Assembly: GCA_961205875.1 (NCBI GenBank)
Contig: OY540810.1
Location: 33,852,001 to 33,916,000, forward strand
DNA length: 64,000 bases
From: Sialis fuliginosa
Taxonomy: Eukaryota > Arthropoda > Insecta > Megaloptera > Sialidae
Direction: 5' to 3'
A program made the translations under genes and the position numbers. Below the pieces are notes generated by a model. That model had not been told where the DNA came from, made no database searches, and was given only the letters and a program-made list of their open reading frames with translations. This document shows, piece by piece, positions 34,393 through 45,959 of the stretch; the first letter of the stretch is position 1, and every line of letters starts with the position of its first letter.

Positions 34393-35445
34393 GTTAATAT
34401 GTCAGCTTGGCGCGATCGAGCAGACTCCAGTTTTTTTTAAATATAGTTTACACCATTATCTTTAAGACTATCTAATGCCCGAAGACCTTCGAGAGCGCCT
34501 TCGGCTATTATTAAGAAATTTAAATTGAAAATTTAACAAATAAGTTGAATAGTTAATATGTCAGCTTGGCGCGATCGAGGAGACTCCAGTTTTTTTTTAA
34601 ATATAGCTTACACCATTATCTTTAAGACTATCTAATGCCTGAAGACCTTCGAGACCGCCTTCGGCTATTATTAAGAAAAAATTGAAAATTTAACAAATAA
34701 GTTGAATAGTTAATATGTCAGCTTGGCGCGATCGAGGAGACTCCAGTTTTTTTTTAAATATAGCTTACACCATTATCTTTAAGACTATCTAATGCCCGAA
34801 GACCTTCGAGTGCGCCTTCGGCTATTATTAAGAAATTTAAATTGAAAATTTAACAAATAAGTTGAATAGTTAATATGTCAGCTTGGCGCGATCGAGGAGA
34901 CTCCAGTTTTTTTTTAAATATAGCTTACACCATTATCTTTAAGACTATCTAATGCCTGAAGACCTTCGAGACCGCCTTCGGCTATTATTAAGAAAAAATT
35001 GAAAATTTAACAAATAAGTTGAATAGTTAATATGTCAGCTTGGCGCGATCGAGGAGACTCCAGTTTTTTTTTAAATATAGCTTACACCATTATCTTTAAG
35101 ACTATCTAATGCCCGAAGACCTTCGAGTGCGCCTTCGGCTATTATTAAGAAATTTAAATTGAAAATTTAACAAATAACTTGAATAGTTAATATGTCAGCT
35201 TGGCGCGATCGAGGAGACTCCAGTTTTTTTTTAAATATAGCTTACACCATTATCTTTAAGACTATCTAATGCCCGAAGACCTTCGAGTGCGCCTTCGGCT
35301 ATTATTAAGAAATTTAAATTGAAAATTTCACAAATAAGTTGAATAGTTAATATGTCAGCTTGGCGCGATCGAGGAGACTCCAGTTTTTTTTAAATATAGC
35401 TTACACCATTATCTTTAAGACTATCTAATGCCCGAAGACCTTCGA
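34393..35445. repeat. ~160-bp tandem array with alternating unit types
   Basis: Seven anchors gttaatatgtcagcttgg start at 34393, 34552, 34709, 34869, 35026, 35186 and 35346, giving steps of 159, 157, 160, 157, 160 and 160. Type A segments have 'cccgaagacc', 'gagtgcgcc' and 'aaatttaaattg'. Type B segments have 'cctgaagacc', 'gagaccgcc' and 'aaaaaattg'. The order is A, B, A, B, A, A, with the first A slightly diverged. The array stops at 'gaccttcgaa' near 35445. A diverged dimer lies at 5795-6110. It behaves like a small satellite; no coding. Confidence 0.93.
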
Positions 35446-35636
35446 ACTTGAAACGAACATATAAACAAACGGTTCGAAAAGTGCTCGCGAACACCGGTGC
35501 ATAGCTCCCACATTCTATCTACAGTCCTTAGGCCAGGATTTTCGACGGGTCCCCTCATGCTAAGAAACCTTAGGTTTGTTGATTCGCAGCGCCGGGCTTT
35601 TCTTAACCTCGGGTCCCCAGGCTAGAGCCGTGTCAG

Positions 35637-35660
35637 CCCCCCCCCCCCCCCCCCCCCCCC
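35637..35660. repeat. 24-bp poly-C run
   Basis: An uninterrupted run of 24 C in otherwise A+T-rich DNA, within a G+C-richer patch (35460-35660: 'cgggtccccaggctagagcc') that looks like a transposon fragment. The length of such runs is error-prone in assemblies. Confidence 0.8.
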
Positions 35661-36072
35661 GGTGGTATAATGTCACAAAGGTATATAGTTGCTGTCGATG
35701 AAAGGTGTTCCTCGATCTTCAGATGACACGTAAATGTCGCAAAGACAAAGCCAGTCGTTTTATCTGTAATGTATACGGGACAGAGAGCAAACACATGCCG
35801 AGTTCACTTTGTACCTAACGGTCAACAAACTTGTTTTTATGTTTTTTATTCAATTATTATGTGTATAATAATTACAATGACTATAATTTCTTTAAATTTG
35901 AATATTAATGTTTTAATTATCGTTAATATGTTAAAATATTGGATTCTATTTATTGACTAGAATTTCTCCGCGGATTTAAAAATCAGTGATTTTCGTACGA
36001 TTGACTAGTTTAAAAGAGAAGGCATCACATCCTTACCGTGGTGGTAGTGATAATGGTTTAATTACATTAAAT

Positions 36073-36197
36073 TCTTGGCAAATAAGACAGCGCTGTAGCG
36101 TCAGCGCGTTAACATTAAGAATTCAAACCGTGTATTAAAGTGTAAATGAATGAGAGGTTGGTGCGAGGACGTTATAGCGCTGTATTATTTGCCAAGG
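36073..36197. mobile_element. 125-bp MITE with CTTGGCAAATAA ends
   Basis: cttggcaaataagacagcgc at the left pairs with 'gcgctgtattatttgccaagg' at the right, inverted ends of about 27 bp. TTAA occurs just outside each end (36067-36070, 36199-36202), which would fit a piggyBac-like insertion, but the spacing is off by a base or two. Superfamily uncertain. Confidence 0.7.
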
Positions 36198-36663
36198 ATT
36201 AACATTATAACTGTTATTTGTTATTATTTTAATTTGTATAATGTTTCGTATCGAAAAAGGAAGACTTATTAATCAACACTATGCCTGTCTGTCTGTCTTT
36301 CTAGCTACTCAACCGTTCAATCTAGAAAGCTGAGACTTGGCATCATTATAGGTAAAAACTTATAGGTTACTATTTTTTTATCTTATCAGCGAGTGAGGTA
36401 TCAAATGAAAGATGACAATTCAAGAAATTTAAATTTGTGAAAATTTCTTTTTTATTAAAATATTCGTTATATATAACCCCTGTCCAATGCCCATATCTTC
36501 GAAAGTAATAGTGAGAAAAATCTGCAAAAAATGGAATTATGTATAATGATACCGAAATCACAAGAAAATTATCAGCGCTTATGTACTAAATAAAATAAAA
36601 AATAAAAATATATATCATAGTAGTACCTACCTACATTTGCAGACATAAGTTTTCTTATAATAT

Positions 36664-36763
36664 ATAATAATAATAATAATAATAATAATTTTATTTCATG
36701 AACTTTACAGTAAAAATAAGTCACATATTGATTACAAAAGTAAATAATAATAATAATAATTAT
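36664..36763. repeat. Two (AAT)n microsatellites
   Basis: AAT runs at about 36664-36689 and 36746-36763 flank 'ttttatttcatgaactttacag'. This layout is typical of a retroelement 3' tail, though no body is recognised. Nearby, 36280-36420 holds a 'ctgtctgtctttctagctactc' retroelement-like scrap. Confidence 0.65.
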
Positions 36764-37149
36764 ATTTCAAAAAATAGAAATAATAAATAAAGTTTTTAAA
36801 CAATAATAGTAATAGAAGAATTATTAAATATAACTAGTGTATTTTAACTTAAATTAAATTAATAACATAATTGAATAAATTCAAAAACTCTACAGTACAC
36901 GAGACTCGACTCGCACTTGACGTTTTATAAAATATAGGTAGTGCATCGTGTACCTATAGATCGGAATTTAACGTTAATAATTAGTTTTCCCGCGCCGCCT
37001 CATAGTTTTTGTTCTACATCAAAAGTACCTAATAATTATATACTTGATTCTTTTAGTTCTGAAATAATCAAATATGTATTTATAGTATAGCTTTCTTTAT
37101 TAAGTACTATTGAAAAACAATTTTCAAAGGTTTTTAAATAATGTATCAT

Positions 37150-38210
37150 GAATAGGGAGTTGCCATTTAATTTTTTTTAGTTGGGGTGGCTAGGATATAG
37201 AGGGTGAATGGGGGTCGGCGGTGTATTATTCTATACACTAATTCATTTAAGAATGCTGTCAGACGGTTTCCGAGTGAATTTTGGTATATTTTCATTGCAA
37301 CTTTTTAAATTGACTCGGCCCTGTATATTATATTTTATTAACTTAAATTTGTCTGAAATCTCGTCAAAATTGACTATGAAAATAGATTTTCAGAATAAGT
37401 AATAATAATTCGATCAAGACATACACGGGTGTATGCCATAAAGGTTCCGAAGTACGTACTACGTGGACTATTTGATGCCATAGGTGCATTTTTGAGTTAG
37501 AAAATATTATAAAAATATGGTCATATTTATTAATTGAGATCTACATATTGACACTTCACATGCCTATAAATATGAAAATGAAATACACATTTTTGTGACG
37601 CCCCTCTACTTCTTCAAAATTTGAAATTGTGTTGTTGACTTAAGTATTTGTCATTGATAGTTCCACAAAATCCTCGTTACCATTATTTTTCAGATTTTTT
37701 GAGCCAGTAGTTACCAAGTTAGAGGAGGGGGGGGCAAAATAAATTACTATTTGGAGCCCCCAACAGGCGCCATTTTTGAGTTAGAAAAAAAATAAAAAAT
37801 ATGGTCATATTCTACTAATTGACATCAACATTTCGACACTCCACACGTCTTGGTATACATATTTTTTTGCATTTGCTTTAAAGCCCCCTGCAGGCGCATA
37901 TTTGATTTAGAAAAAAATAAGAAAGAGGGTCAAATTCCGCTGGTTTGGATAAACATTTAAACGTGCCACATGCCTTAGTATATTTTTTTTTACCTATAGC
38001 TTTAGCTCCCCTTAAAAAAATATTTTTCAACAAATTTGTACATATTTTACTAGAGGGTATCTTTTTACATTTTCAGTAAAAATTTCAAGTTTCTAGCTTA
38101 TATATTTTACGAGATATTTTGCTTTGAGTGAAAAGGACGGATGGACAGACAGACGGATGGACGACAAAATGAGATTAATAGGGTTTCTTTGAAACCCTAA
38201 AAAAGTAATA
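37150..38210 (+). repeat. Retroelement-like repeat with internal repeats and conserved tail
   Basis: The motif 'gcgccatttttgagttagaaa' recurs at about 37485, 37765 and 37890, each followed by 'atggtcatatt' or a similar word, so the unit was partly duplicated. The end, 'aaggacggatggacagacag' then 'gacaaaatgagattaatagggtttc', resembles 3' ends common to insect retroelements; a relative lies at about 12390-12430. No reverse transcriptase frame is seen. Confidence 0.5.
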
Positions 38211-38397
38211 AAGGAATACAAATAATTTAGAGATTTGCTTTGTTATATTGAGAGCGACAAAAAATCTTTCAAGAGCGCCATGGCGCCTACGGACGTTGCT
38301 TTACAAACTGCTGGTTTAAGGCTTGATACTCTTATACCATAACTTATTATTAAACTGTTATTTGTAATCAAAGATAGAATGTTGTCAATGGTATACA

Positions 38398-38655
38398 GGG
38401 GTTATTTTAGTGTGTATTTGTAGCTTGTTTCTGCAATTCCAAAAATGAAAACTGCAGTTGCAAAAGCTAATTTGTATAGTTGTAAAATTGCAAGTAGAAA
38501 GAAAAAAATATTTTTATTAAAAAAAGTGTGTGTTGTAGAGCAAAAAAAGGTCACTGTAATTTGTAAGAGAGAAATATAAAAAGTGTAAAGCAAAAAATAA
38601 AAAAAGGCCCCTAAAAAAGGTTTTTGCAGTTGAAAAATTTTCTTAAAATAACCCC
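38398..38655. mobile_element. GGGGTTATTTTA-ended MITE, copy 1
   Basis: ggggttatttta at the left and taaaataacccc at the right are exact 12-bp inverted ends. The interior is rich in 'gcagttg' and 'gtaaaag' words and is shared in the same orientation with 61135-61371. No clear target duplication was found. Confidence 0.7.
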
Positions 38656-39395
38656 CTAATCGAAAATATCGCAAACGTTGGATGCATTTTAAATTAATTT
38701 AAACGACAAGCAGAATACTTGTAATATATATAATATATTTTATACCCGCATGCATTCATTAAAGATAATAACAATTATTAAAATTTTAATAACATAAACA
38801 CCACATAAGAAGGTATGAATTAATTATAGAAATTGTTTTCAATTGCTACCATTATATTGTCGTATTCTTGTGATGTTCTTCACCTTTTGTTTGAATGTCA
38901 TTTGGCGTCGTAGTTCAGGCACTGAATTTAGTTTTTGTTTTGTTTCTATAGTATATATAATAATTATAGTTATATATGTACTTATGTACATAAGTATATG
39001 ATAATTGTAGGTATTTAATAAAAAATAATTCTGGGAATATTGAAATGAGTAAAAATGCTTTAACAAATCAAAATCCCGACAGTACAAATTTCTGATAAAA
39101 GAATAAATTAGAAAATTATAAAAAAATATCTGCCAAGTAAATGCACAGTGCTTCATCGTGCTAAATTCACCTATGGTAGTTAATTATTGAACAATTTAAA
39201 TAAAAACCGATAAAGTGTTCAGATAAATTGCTTGGCATTGGTTAACCATTTAATTTTTATACAATTTTATTGAAAAATATAAATTCTAAATTTTTCTTAA
39301 GACGCACCTGATTATTTTTTCGTATATTTTTAATTTTTTGACAATTTAAATCTAAATATAAATTTATGCAAACTTCAAAATGATATTTAATATGT
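38656..39395. other. Gene-free A+T-rich stretch
   Basis: No exon, RNA gene or clear repeat is seen. The open frame at 38839-39156 (minus) is Y/I/F-rich and A+T-driven. Confidence 0.5.
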
Positions 39396-39399
39396 CAAG

Positions 39400-39880
39400 T
39401 AAATATCAATTTTAAAAAACAAAACACGATTTGCAAATTGAGATAAATCTTTGTAAGAGAATATTTTAGGTACAACAAACTTTGTAGACCTATATTAATG
39501 GAAATTGAATGCTCTACAAAAAAGATTTTGTAAAATGTTCACGTAACATGTGTTGTTTTTGAGATATTTTGAAATATTATAAATAAATATCTTACACACG
39601 ATTTTGATGATTTCGAAATGGGACCATCCTCAACCAGACCCAACCACCCAACCAAGTTTCATTAATATCGATCCAGTGGTTCATGAGTTATACGTTTGAC
39701 AAGGATTCACTAGACAGAAATGGAACGAAAAGTCATGCTTGTATTGACTTGAAATGGAAAGATCAATTTAAAATTTTGAAATAGGAGAACAGTTTTTTTA
39801 TCCCATTCTAAAACGATCACAAAGCTTCTCGTAGCTTCGATGTTGCGAGGAAGCAAAATCAATATACAATACTATTTAAA
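39400..39880 (-). repeat. Third copy of the 3.6/33.8-kb dispersed repeat, reversed
   Basis: In reverse it carries 'gaggatggtcccatttcgaaat', 'gtcaaacgtataactcatg', 'ttttcgttccatttctg' and 'gaagctttgtgatcg', the same order as the other copies. Shared left parts ('aaagatttatctcaatt', 'gtcaaaat') extend it to about 39400. Retroelement-like scraps follow at 39940-40100 ('ggagattgttctataaccaag'). Confidence 0.65.
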
Positions 39881-40439
39881 AACAGTTCGTTGCGACAGAG
39901 ATTGAGTTCCTGTTTAAAACATAAAACAACCCTCAGCTTTGCTCCCGGAGATTGTTCTATAACCAAGAACAGTTAATACGTTTATTTTTGAATAAATTCG
40001 TTCCGGCGGAAATCGATATTTCGTTTCAAACTAAAATATCTCCCAGTTTCGCACTCCAAAAATTGGGTCCTCATAGATTGTCCTAACCAAGGACAGTTAA
40101 TATAACATATGCTTAAAGTATGTATTATAATATAAGTATGCAAAATTTATCCGTATTTGTCTTATATGTATCCATCAGAAATGCTTTATAAATTTCTTCT
40201 TTTAACAATGTCATTTATTTAGCTTCCATATAATTTTGTATTATATAGTGACGACTAACGATGTAAAATGGCACAATATGGAAATGGTTAAGATCCACTA
40301 CCTGACTCGACCTGGTGAACATTTCTGCGAAGGCATAATATTATAAACAATTGTAATATCTTACGAAGTTGACAACAAAGAAAAGAAACGAGTGTGTGCA
40401 TAAAGATCGCGTCGTAGCCGTAGCTGTCAAAAAGTATGC

Positions 40440-40940
40440 AGGTCGGCAGGTTGCGCGCTTATGTAAGAACACGGTGAGTGCGGTGGCGACGGCGGCACAC
40501 GACCGCGAGACGGGGCAATGAACAGTGCAGTCGGGGAGGGGCGGTGACGTCACGCACTCCCCACCACTGTGCGCAGTGACGTAGCGCGCCGGGCTGTGTG
40601 TCGGCCGACTGCCGCGCCGCGTCCCCTGCATGCCAGTGCGTAGCCGCCAAGATGGCAGACGGTATGTTTGCGGACGGGGCAATTGTTGTTGTTGAGGACG
40701 TTGGACCAAGCAGTAACAGTGATTGTGTGAAAACCTCCGCGAGTTTCTATATCGACAGTGATAGTGGTAAATTGTGTTCAAGCAAGTTCGTCGGCAAGTG
40801 CAGATCGTCGCCCTGTTTGGCCGCCGACCACGAGGATTGCCGTAAGAAGCGATGCAGCGATAGATACGACAGCTCCGAATCCTCAGACAGGTACAGGGTT
40901 GGCGCACATAGCTGCTCTCAGGCCGGTTTCTTGTAGGAAT
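40440..40940 (+). promoter_or_regulatory. CpG-rich promoter with CRE palindrome
   Basis: A G+C- and CpG-rich island of about 500 bp lies in A+T-rich DNA. It contains a perfect CRE, TGACGTCA (40545-40552), immediately after a GC-box-like ggggaggggcgg (40533-40544), and an NRF-1-like half site tgcgca (about 40570). This is the signature of a promoter and 5'UTR for the exon at 40652. The CRE suggests control by CREB/ATF factors. Confidence 0.7.
40652..40890 (+). CDS. First coding exon of an unidentified regulatory-type protein
   Basis: The ATG sits in a good context (gccaagATGG) inside the CpG-rich island. The exon encodes 79 residues plus two bases before a donor, CAGACAG|GTACAG, at 40891. Reading through to the stop at 40936 is less likely. 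The peptide starts MADGMFADGAIVVVEDVG, has many S, D and C (SFYIDSDSGKLCSSKF, then CRSSPCL), then a basic-acidic end RKKRCSDRYDSSESSD. It looks like a disordered, phosphorylatable N-terminus of an intracellular protein, with no signal peptide or transmembrane segment. The family was not recognised. No matching second exon was found to the right, so the next intron is probably long. A 188-residue antisense frame here is a composition artefact. Confidence 0.6.
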
Positions 40941-41840
40941 GTCAACCGACCACTATCGCGTCGACCAATGGCCCTCTCGCAGTCAGATGTTCGCGCTATC
41001 AACAAAACGCTTTAATTACATTCACATCGTTCATTAAACTTTATCCATTTCATTTGTGTGTTCGATTGTTAATAAAAAAGGCTATCCCCACACATATGTA
41101 CGTACCCCTGCTCTAAAAGAAAATGGTGCTCCCTCTAGCACAAAGCCAGCACACAAAAACATCAAAGTTACGTTATTTATACACGAAAAATGCCATCGAT
41201 AACAAAACAAATATATTGCAAATACAAATACACATTATTTATACTAACAATTCTCTTAAAGTAATCTTGCATTTGTTTATTTTATTTTAATATTATTAAC
41301 TGAATCAACGCAACGTAAAAGAACAAACAAAAAACTTGTTGTGTTAAAGTTTTTTGCTTTTATTTTTTTGTCTAGTTTATTTACATACAAACTATTCATT
41401 AAAAATACGAGTTTATTTATTACTGTTTATGAACTTTTTTATTTATTTTTTTATTAATTTCGTAAGATAAAATTACACATTCTTAAAATATTAAAATAAC
41501 TAAATTAATGATCATTTATGAACAATAGTTCATATAAATATATAATTAGTTCATGGTATAATGTATATTTAACTAATATTAGTTATGATAAAGCTATTAT
41601 AATCGTAACAAAGAAGTCATTAAATTAATAAAAACATTTAATTGTGTTTATATTATATAATAAAAACTTAATTCGCAAAAGATCAAAGTAATTTTTTTAA
41701 TATTTGACATTTCTAATTTCATATTGAAAGTACGAGTAGGAATTCTTTGTTATAACATTAAAAATATGTGTAAAATATATAGAAGTATTATAAAATGATT
41801 GATATCAACAACCTTTAGCATCATTATTAATATACATAAA
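40940..41840. other. Probable first intron, no features seen
   Basis: A+T-rich sequence directly downstream of the 40.65-kb exon. No second exon in the required phase (completing AG+N) was recognised. Confidence 0.4.
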
Positions 41841-41841
41841 G

Positions 41842-42353
41842 TACTGGCACCACTTATGGACGGGCTTATTTTTGTAATTCTCTTGAAGTCATGTTACTAA
41901 TAAAACAAGTCATTCTTTATTTAATCAATTTAATTACCAAAATCCGCAAATATAGTTTGTTTTTTAAATATTGACCTTTTATTTTGTTTATGTTTTTTCT
42001 CCAGTAATGGATAAAGTAAAACCAGTAATGAGCATGTAGTAAATGATTACAAAATGATAAGTACTATGACACAAAAGATATAAAAGAAAGAATCGTCAAA
42101 TTTGAAACAATGTAAAGCAGTTGCTACATATGATAATAAAATAATTAATAAATAAATATGTATACTAATAATTAGTTTAAATTTCCACCAATTTGACACC
42201 TATTGGCCAATTGTCATCAAATCACGCTGTAAGACAGTTAAATGTATATAGATTAATATTTAGAAATGGTAGTAATCAAATATCAACAAATATTTCTAAT
42301 TCAGTATAATTAATTTAAAAATAGCCATTACATATCCAAGACTGGTGCCAGTA
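41842..42353. mobile_element. CTGGCACCA-ended element, copy 1
   Basis: tactggcaccac at the left and tggtgccagta at the right. If TA is the duplicated target, the element proper is CTGGCACCA...TGGTGCCAG, a Tc1/mariner-like arrangement. The interior has 'gtaattctcttgaagtcatg', 'ttttttctccagtaatggat' and 'agaatcgtcaaatttgaaac'. It aligns throughout with 52177-52728, with 54412-54989, and in part with 51135-51325. No transposase is encoded. Confidence 0.75.
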
Positions 42354-42359
42354 GCTTAT

Positions 42360-43456
42360 ATACATATAATTCAATTGATTTTGAATGTCAAGTTTTCGAT
42401 AAATAAAAATTCTTGTTTATTTATTCATTAGAATTTACTTTCAATTTTATTTAATATCTCCTTTTTATCTCAAAGCATTGATTAGTGTCGTTTTTTTTCT
42501 TCATATTTTAATTAAGTGTATTGATTAATAAAAACCGATTAAAATCATATTGATGATATGTTTTAAAGTAATGTGAAAATCTTGAATATAATATCCTATT
42601 TAGAGATTTAATAGTCCTTTGTTACATTTTATGATTTAAAATTCGTATACTTAATTAATATAAAACTAATGTCCGGTATTATAAACGAGCTAACATTTGC
42701 AAGTAAATTCAAATGAGGTTTCAAACCTATCTGACAGTTTCTTTGAAGTTTCATGACGTGTTTGATAAGTTTCGAGCTCGCGTGATAGGTAAATACCAAT
42801 GGTATTAAAACATTGGTGATATTCTAAAAATTATTTTGTACGGTCACAATCGCCAACTGTTTGAAGTATCACTGCTCTAAATTCTATAACTAATCACAGA
42901 ATTAATACCCCATTTGAAAGTGCTTGCAAATTTTGTAGCTCCGTTATAATACCGGATATAAAAGAATTTATTTTAATTTTATTAAATTCAATACGAAAAA
43001 TACATATTAATCATAATGTACACAAAAAAGTTTTATATCTTACACGGGCGAATAAAATAATAATAAAACTTAATAACTAAGAAAGTAATAAACGTTTACT
43101 ACAATTTTTATCGTTAATTCCTTTATAAATATACTCACGTCATTTTTTATTGCAAATAAATCATCAATTAAGATTCTCCCACTTAAAAAGTAACAAATAA
43201 GTATTTGATAAAAATAACATATTTTGTACCATAAATACATAGGTACTGTACGTGAAATAATGAAAAATGTATCCTAAAATTACATTATAAATGTAAGATC
43301 GTACTAAAATATTTAGAATTTTTCAATACATAAAAAATAGTAATTTTTCCAGTAAACATTTTCGTTCCATTACAATTTTCATCAATCATTTTATTTACGA
43401 TGTAGTATGGGTAGATCTAAGTATATAGCTAGTATAAATTAATAAATAAGGATACA
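42360..43456. other. Gene-free A+T-rich stretch
   Basis: No gene is seen. A possible small inverted pair is 'gtccggtattataaacgagct' (about 42670) and 'gctccgttataataccggat' (about 42940), roughly 290 bp apart, suggesting a decayed MITE with CCGGTATTATAA ends. A single 'ccggtattataaa' end also lies near 44060. Confidence 0.45.
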
Positions 43457-43464
43457 TACATACG

Positions 43465-43756
43465 CAGTGCCGGATTTATATTTGTAAGGACCCTAAGCAG
43501 TAGTCATGGAAGGAGAATTAGATAATTCTATATAAATTATTTTTCGAGATATTTATTTTTTAAAGTATGGTAAATTAAAAGATTTTTATTATTTAAGAAC
43601 AAAATAAATCACAGTTTTCCTTCTGGATGTTACAAGTGCAAACTGCTCAATTATGTCATTGAAATACAAAATTCGCAAATTTTCGATGACCCCCCCTCCA
43701 CTAAGCTGGGGCCATAAACAACTGCTTTTTTTGCTTATCGATAAATTCGGCCCCTG
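43465..43756. mobile_element. hAT-like MITE with exact 8-bp duplication (292 bp)
   Basis: The ends cagtgccggatttat and ataaattcggcccctg are inverted. The exact duplication TACATACG lies at 43457-43464 and 43757-43764. The interior includes 'gaccccccctccactaagctg'. There is no coding region. Confidence 0.88.
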
Positions 43757-44206
43757 TACATACGTATCAATATCTTTCGCATATAGTTGGACATATTATA
43801 AGTGGTAAACATTAATTGTGAAAATTATCAAGAGAAGATAAAATTGATTCATTATTGCTAATTTTGCTTACTATAATATAAATTTGAATGTTGAACGTCG
43901 ATCTATTTAGAAGTAAGAAAACTAGCTGAATTATTAAAATAATGATTTGAGCTATTTGTTTTAAATCAGATGTAAAATGCCATAATAATTATATTTCAAC
44001 TTAAATTACTATAGGTATTGGCCCATGGAAATGATTTCTTACTTTTTCAATTCTATTATCCGGTATTATAAAACTGTGATATGTATATTGTCTATGGATT
44101 ATAACAACCAAATCAAAATTTATATAAGTACAAAATAACACAATTCGGTACCCTGCAATTCGATTTTCTTTTGATTTCTATTGAGAACAAATTCTATACA
44201 ATAGAG

Positions 44207-44483
44207 CAGTGCTTACCAAAAATCCCCATGTACCCCCTTTGAGAGTTCTTACCGACGCACTCTTAGGGGCAAATTCGGAGAATGGTCGGGAAATTTAAAA
44301 AAATATATATTACATTTTGCAATTTTAAAGCTGTTTTTCAAATCAAATGCGCTTAACGAAATAAAAAAAAACAGTAAACAAACCTCAGTTATGCAGAATT
44401 TATTCTTCAAAACACAAAATTATTTAATAAAAAAATATTAAGAAGAACCTCTTGAAATAAGGGGTACACTTTGGTAAATACTG
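44207..44483. mobile_element. hAT-like MITE (277 bp)
   Basis: cagtgcttaccaaa and tttggtaaatactg form 14-bp inverted ends with one mismatch. Flanks CAATAGAG and CAATACAT agree at 6 of 8 positions, an aged 8-bp duplication. Interior words 'gtacccccttt' and 'aaggggtacac' form a further inverted pair. Confidence 0.72.
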
Positions 44484-44636
44484 CAATACATGTAAGTTTA
44501 AATATTAAAATTAAGTACATGCAGTATAATTTCGATGAAATTATTTTTAATACGATAATAGAGTAAAAATATAACATTATATCACAAGTAATATAATAGT
44601 AGTAACGTTAAAATATAAATAATAACAGCGTAATTG

Positions 44637-44820
44637 TGAAAACGTCAGAATTTATTTTTAAAAAATAATTGCGAGCTTTCGATTCTTAGAATCATCGTCA
44701 GGCTTTCAGAAGAAAATATTGCCATCTGTCTCAAATTTTATTTCCTTCTGAAAGCCTGATGATGATTCTGCGAATCAAAAGCTTTCGTATACTTTTTCTT
44801 TAATAAATTTTGACGTTTAA
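44637..44820. repeat. Inverted repeat with ~70-bp arms
   Basis: 44637-44711 ('gcgagctttcgattcttagaa', 'catcgtcaggctttcagaag') pairs with about 44753-44820 ('cttctgaaagcctgatgatga', 'gcgaatcaaaagctttcg', 'aaattttgacgtt'), with about 42 bp between. It is a foldback MITE or retroelement-end palindrome with diverged arms. Confidence 0.75.
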
Positions 44821-45574
44821 ACAATCAAGTTATTATTATTTATAATAAATAATAATACTTTAAACTTTTTTTATATAAATGAATATAAAAATAATCAATA
44901 TAAATTTATTTTAACAAAAATAATATATTTCCGAACATGGCAAAAATAATAAGATACGCGCTTTGTGAGCATTTATTTATTCAGTAAAAAATAATGTAAC
45001 TTTATTTTTTGTGCACTACACCTGGCCCGTACCTTCATTGTATACTTTCCTTTTTTATTTTTAAAGGGACCGTTAATATTTTTTTCTACCGAAACTCGTT
45101 TTGTTGAAAAGGAACTCTATAAGGTTATCCAATACACAGACAGACATTGTGTGGGCTTAGGAAGGACTTATTCCTTTGGTTTAAAACATCTTTTTGATCG
45201 TAGATTTTGTTTTGGATTTGTAGTTTGAAAGGTAGAGAATAATAAGAATTTAAAATGCTTTTTATATTATGCAAACTGTTGTGAGCTAGAAATTTGATTT
45301 AGATACGGAGAGGGAAAATTGAAGTTTATTGTTTTTGAAAGTGGAGAAAACTTCAAAATAAAATTTAAAATCAATAATGGCGTGTTCATAAATGTATGGA
45401 TAAGGTTTAATATACTTTATATTTTTTAGTTAATAAACACTGGTTTATACAAAAAGATTTTTGATAAACTAGTTAACGTAACAAAATTATCATTATGAAA
45501 AATCAATTTAAAATATTGACAAAAATTAAAGTCGTATTTGTCTTAAAATGAAATTACCTCATAAAAAGTATTCA

Positions 45575-45950
45575 AAAATAAATTACTGTAAAACCGGAAA
45601 TTCCGGTTTCTGCTTTTTTTTTCGTTTATCTTGTTCACGATTCACGAAGTTGGGATCTTCTTTTAAGTTAATTTATGGCACGAGCAGCAATAATATTTGT
45701 TTTAATTATAATTATTACTTAATTTTGAAATTGCAAGCTTTTAGTACCTCAAAAATAAATAAGTGCTAAATAAATTACTGTATAAATCGGAAATTACGGT
45801 TCCTGTTTTTTTCATTCGTTTATCTTGTTCACGAATCACAAAGTTGGGTTCTTCGTTTAAGTTAATTTATGGCACCGGCAAAATTATTGATTAAATTATG
45901 TGATTATTTTTTAATTTTGCAATAAATGAAATTGCAAGCTTTTAGGCTTC
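45575..45950. repeat. ~193-bp tandem duplication
   Basis: Two units start at about 45575 and 45768. Both contain 'aaataaattactg', 'cggaaattccggtt/cggaaattacggtt', 'tttatcttgttcacga', 'aaagttgggttctt'-like words, 'aagttaatttatggcac' and 'gaaattgcaagcttttag'. The open frame at 45548-45769 comes from this repeat and is not supported as a gene. Confidence 0.85.
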
Positions 45951-45959
45951 CACGATAAT

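Noticed and set aside
34393-35445. Regular spacing of repeats, considered as a CRISPR-like array
   Set aside because: Units are contiguous ~160-bp repeats without unique spacers, and the window is insect nuclear DNA.
40341-40907. 188-codon minus-strand frame across the CpG-rich island
   Set aside because: Arginine-, cysteine- and threonine-rich translation produced by G+C-rich composition, with no splice context, and the plus-strand exon explains the region better.
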